Shown: positions 33,309 through 34,792 of the stretch, one piece after another | How the letters are laid out: each line of letters opens with the position of its first letter | How positions within the stretch are numbered: the first letter of the stretch is position 1 | DNA from: Nitrososphaerota archaeon | Lineage (GTDB): Archaea; Thermoproteota; Nitrososphaeria; Nitrososphaerales; Nitrosopumilaceae | Direction: 5' to 3' | DNA length: 34,792 nucleotides | Assembly (NCBI GenBank): GCA_029782475.1 | Contig: JARPSM010000013.1 | Location: forward strand, 1-34,792 | The notes under the pieces: generated by a model | What the model was told of the DNA's origin: nothing | Database searches by the model: none | Seen by the model: only the letters and a program-made list of their open reading frames with translations | Position numbers and translations under genes: made by a program

Positions 33309-34792
33309 ATGTATTCTGTAGTTTTAACAGAGTTAGGAATCTCAGTTTTCAATGATGGAAAATTAGACAAGGCATTTTCATTCTCAAATCCTGTAAAAGA
33401 GTACCTATCAGTTAAAAACAAAGAATCAAAATTAAATGAACTTGTAAATTATCTAGCATCAACTCAAAGAGGGTTTTCTGTAAGTGATGAATCATTACTT
33501 GCAATTCTAAAAAAATACTCAATTGATTGTCATTTAATGGAAGAATCTGAATTAAATGAAATTCAAACAAACAAACCACAGATTATTGTAGATTCGGGTT
33601 TTGCATCAAATCTACAAGATACACTTGGAAAATTAAGAGAGTTTGCATTAGGATTATCATCATCAAAAGTTACCAAAGTTTCAGAAAGTCCAGATCTTCA
33701 CATTATTCAAGCAATTAACTCTCTAGATGAAATTGATAAAATTGCAAATGGACTAAGTTCAAGACTTAGAGAATGGTATGGGTTACATTTTCCAGAGCTA
33801 GACAACATAATAGATAGTATTAACGGATATGCACAAATAGTTATTGCAGGAAAACGAGAATCATTAACTAAACAAATTTTTGAAGAAGCTGGTTTTCCAG
33901 AATCAAAAGTAGAGATGCTGTCATTAATTTCATCAAAGAGCATAGGTGGAGGTATTTCAGATATTAATTTATCAATAGTTCAATCAATTGCAAAACAAGT
34001 TTTAGATTTTCACGAGTTACGTAAAAAACTCGAAGAACATGTTGAGTCAGAAATGCAAGAGATTGCACCAAATACTTCAGCAATACTTGGTACAGCAGTC
34101 GGTGCAAGGGTTTTAGGAAGAGCAGGAAGTCTCAAAAAAATGGCATCATTACCAGCTAGTACAATACAAGTTTTAGGAGCTGAAAAAGCATTATTCAGAT
34201 CATTGAAGACAGGTTCACAACCACCTAAACATGGATTATTATTCCAACATGCAATGGTTCATGCAGCTCCACGATGGCAAAGAGGGAAAATTGCTAGAGC
34301 AGTAGCTGCAAAAGCTGTAATTGCTGCAAGAGTAGATGTGTATGGAGAGGGATTAAACCAAACTTTACTTGACAAGCTCAACATCAGAGTTGATGAAATA
34401 GGCAAAAAATATGAAAATCCTACTGAGAAAGATATGAGACCACCACCATCATTTAGAAGAGAAGGAGGCTTTAGAGATAATCCAAGAAGAGGTGGAGACC
34501 GAAACAGAGGTGGAGACCGAAGAGAAGGAGGCTTTAGAGATAATCCAAGAAGAGGTGGAGACCGAAGAGAAGGAGGCTTTAGAGATAATCCAAGAAGAGG
34601 TGGAGACCGAAACAGAGGTGGAGACCGAAACAGAGGTGGAGACCGAAGAGAAGGAGGCTTTAGAGATAATCCAAGAAGAGACAGTGGAGACCGAAGAGAA
34701 GGAGGCTTTAGAGATAATCCAAGAAGAGACAGTGGAGACCGAAGAGAAGGAGGCTTTAGAGATAATCCAAGAAGAGACAGTGGAGACCGAAG
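33309..34792 (+). CDS. nop5: Nop5 (C/D box RNP core protein) with a repetitive Arg/Gly-rich tail, partial
   Basis: ATG at 33309 opens a frame still open at the window end (494 codons). The N-domain (MYSVVLTELGISVFNDGKLD), coiled coil (HELRKKLEEHVESEMQEIAP) and Nop domain (GTAVGARVLGRAGSLKKMA, LPASTIQVLGAEKALFRSLK, PPKHGLLFQH) are those of archaeal Nop5, which holds box C/D guide RNAs with fibrillarin and L7Ae for 2'-O-methylation of rRNA. After residue 375 a tail of at least 118 residues repeats REGGFRDNPRRGGDRNRGGD-like units, similar in spirit to the RGG tails of eukaryotic nucleolar proteins. Fibrillarin often follows and may lie just beyond the window. Confidence 0.93.
   Translation, partial: MYSVVLTELGISVFNDGKLDKAFSFSNPVKEYLSVKNKESKLNELVNYLASTQRGFSVSDESLLAILKKYSIDCHLMEESELNEIQTNKPQIIVDSGFASNLQDTLGKLREFALGLSSSKVTKVSESPDLHIIQAINSLDEIDKIANGLSSRLREWYGLHFPELDNIIDSINGYAQIVIAGKRESLTKQIFEEAGFPESKVEMLSLISSKSIGGGISDINLSIVQSIAKQVLDFHELRKKLEEHVESEMQEIAPNTSAILGTAVGARVLGRAGSLKKMASLPASTIQVLGAEKALFRSLKTGSQPPKHGLLFQHAMVHAAPRWQRGKIARAVAAKAVIAARVDVYGEGLNQTLLDKLNIRVDEIGKKYENPTEKDMRPPPSFRREGGFRDNPRRGGDRNRGGDRREGGFRDNPRRGGDRREGGFRDNPRRGGDRNRGGDRNRGGDRREGGFRDNPRRDSGDRREGGFRDNPRRDSGDRREGGFRDNPRRDSGDR
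34453..34792 (+). repeat. Tandem Arg/Gly-coding repeat array in the nop5 tail
   Basis: Units of agaagagaaggaggctttag followed by agataatccaagaaga recur six times, separated by ggtggagaccga, aacaga or gacagt blocks. DNA identity between units is near perfect, implying recent expansion or gene conversion. The array continues past base 34792. Confidence 0.9.

Noticed and set aside
34453-34792. CRISPR-like array from regularly spaced repeats
   Set aside because: The repeats stay in the Nop5 reading frame, the intervals are short and themselves repetitive, and codon periodicity is kept throughout.

Overview
The window looks like a chromosomal piece of an ammonia-oxidising thaumarchaeon (Nitrososphaeria, probably Nitrosopumilaceae). 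The DNA is AT-rich. Many genes begin at TTG or GTG with a TATA-like box about 25 bases upstream, as in leaderless transcription. The housekeeping genes are archaeal: RadA, Rpo4, eL21, an S30e-type ribosomal protein, KsgA/Dim1, Nop5, a Bax1-XPB pair and PyrD/PyrK. This placement is inference from gene content; no database was searched.

Layout. 1-2.1 kb is a graveyard of mobile DNA: an IS66-like transposase start with a poly-A frameshift, a heptad-repeat coiled-coil ORF, and a decayed IS4/ISH3-like DDE transposase whose 3' end lies in an 88-bp tandem duplication. 2.0-8.3 kb holds small genes, a zinc-ribbon methyltransferase, a SirB1-like protein, two adjacent PD-(D/E)XK-type nuclease genes (one with an N-terminal DUF7662-like domain, one Cas4-like), a twice-frameshifted pseudogene and a zinc-ribbon protein. 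8.3-12.0 kb is a probable 3.65-kb integrated element: a perfect 20-bp repeat at 8312-8331 and 11961-11980 duplicates the 3' end of the tRNA-Ser(GCU) gene at 11968-12054. The element carries a CDC48-N-like protein without an ATPase, two overlapping membrane-anchored proteins, a frameshifted gene and AT-rich repeats, but no recognisable integrase.

12.0-18.7 kb is conserved core: metallophosphoesterase, isocitrate dehydrogenase-like enzyme, the cluster eL21-Rpo4-DUF655-KsgA-HemK-like methyltransferase, an RlmN-like radical SAM enzyme, and radA with a palindromic promoter. 18.8-26.2 kb is an island that starts with a 129-bp solo copy of the IS end also seen at 1067. It contains a two-gene restriction-modification-like system: a PLD-nuclease/SF2-helicase fusion, then a type ISP-like adenine methyltransferase plus target-recognition domain. 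The second gene is broken by a (TC)13T tract. Removing one dinucleotide unit rejoins both halves into one frame of about 1045 codons, so this looks like a phase-variable defence gene in the OFF state.

26.2-34.8 kb returns to core functions: the XPB helicase and Bax1 nuclease (DNA repair), S30e, a large radical SAM protein, the PyrK-PyrD pair, and, divergently, Nop5 with a long repetitive Arg/Gly-rich tail that runs off the window.

The strongest candidates for something undescribed are the switchable split PLD-helicase/ISP-methylase system and the integrase-less tRNA-Ser element. The DUF7662-nuclease/Cas4-like pair is a weaker third.
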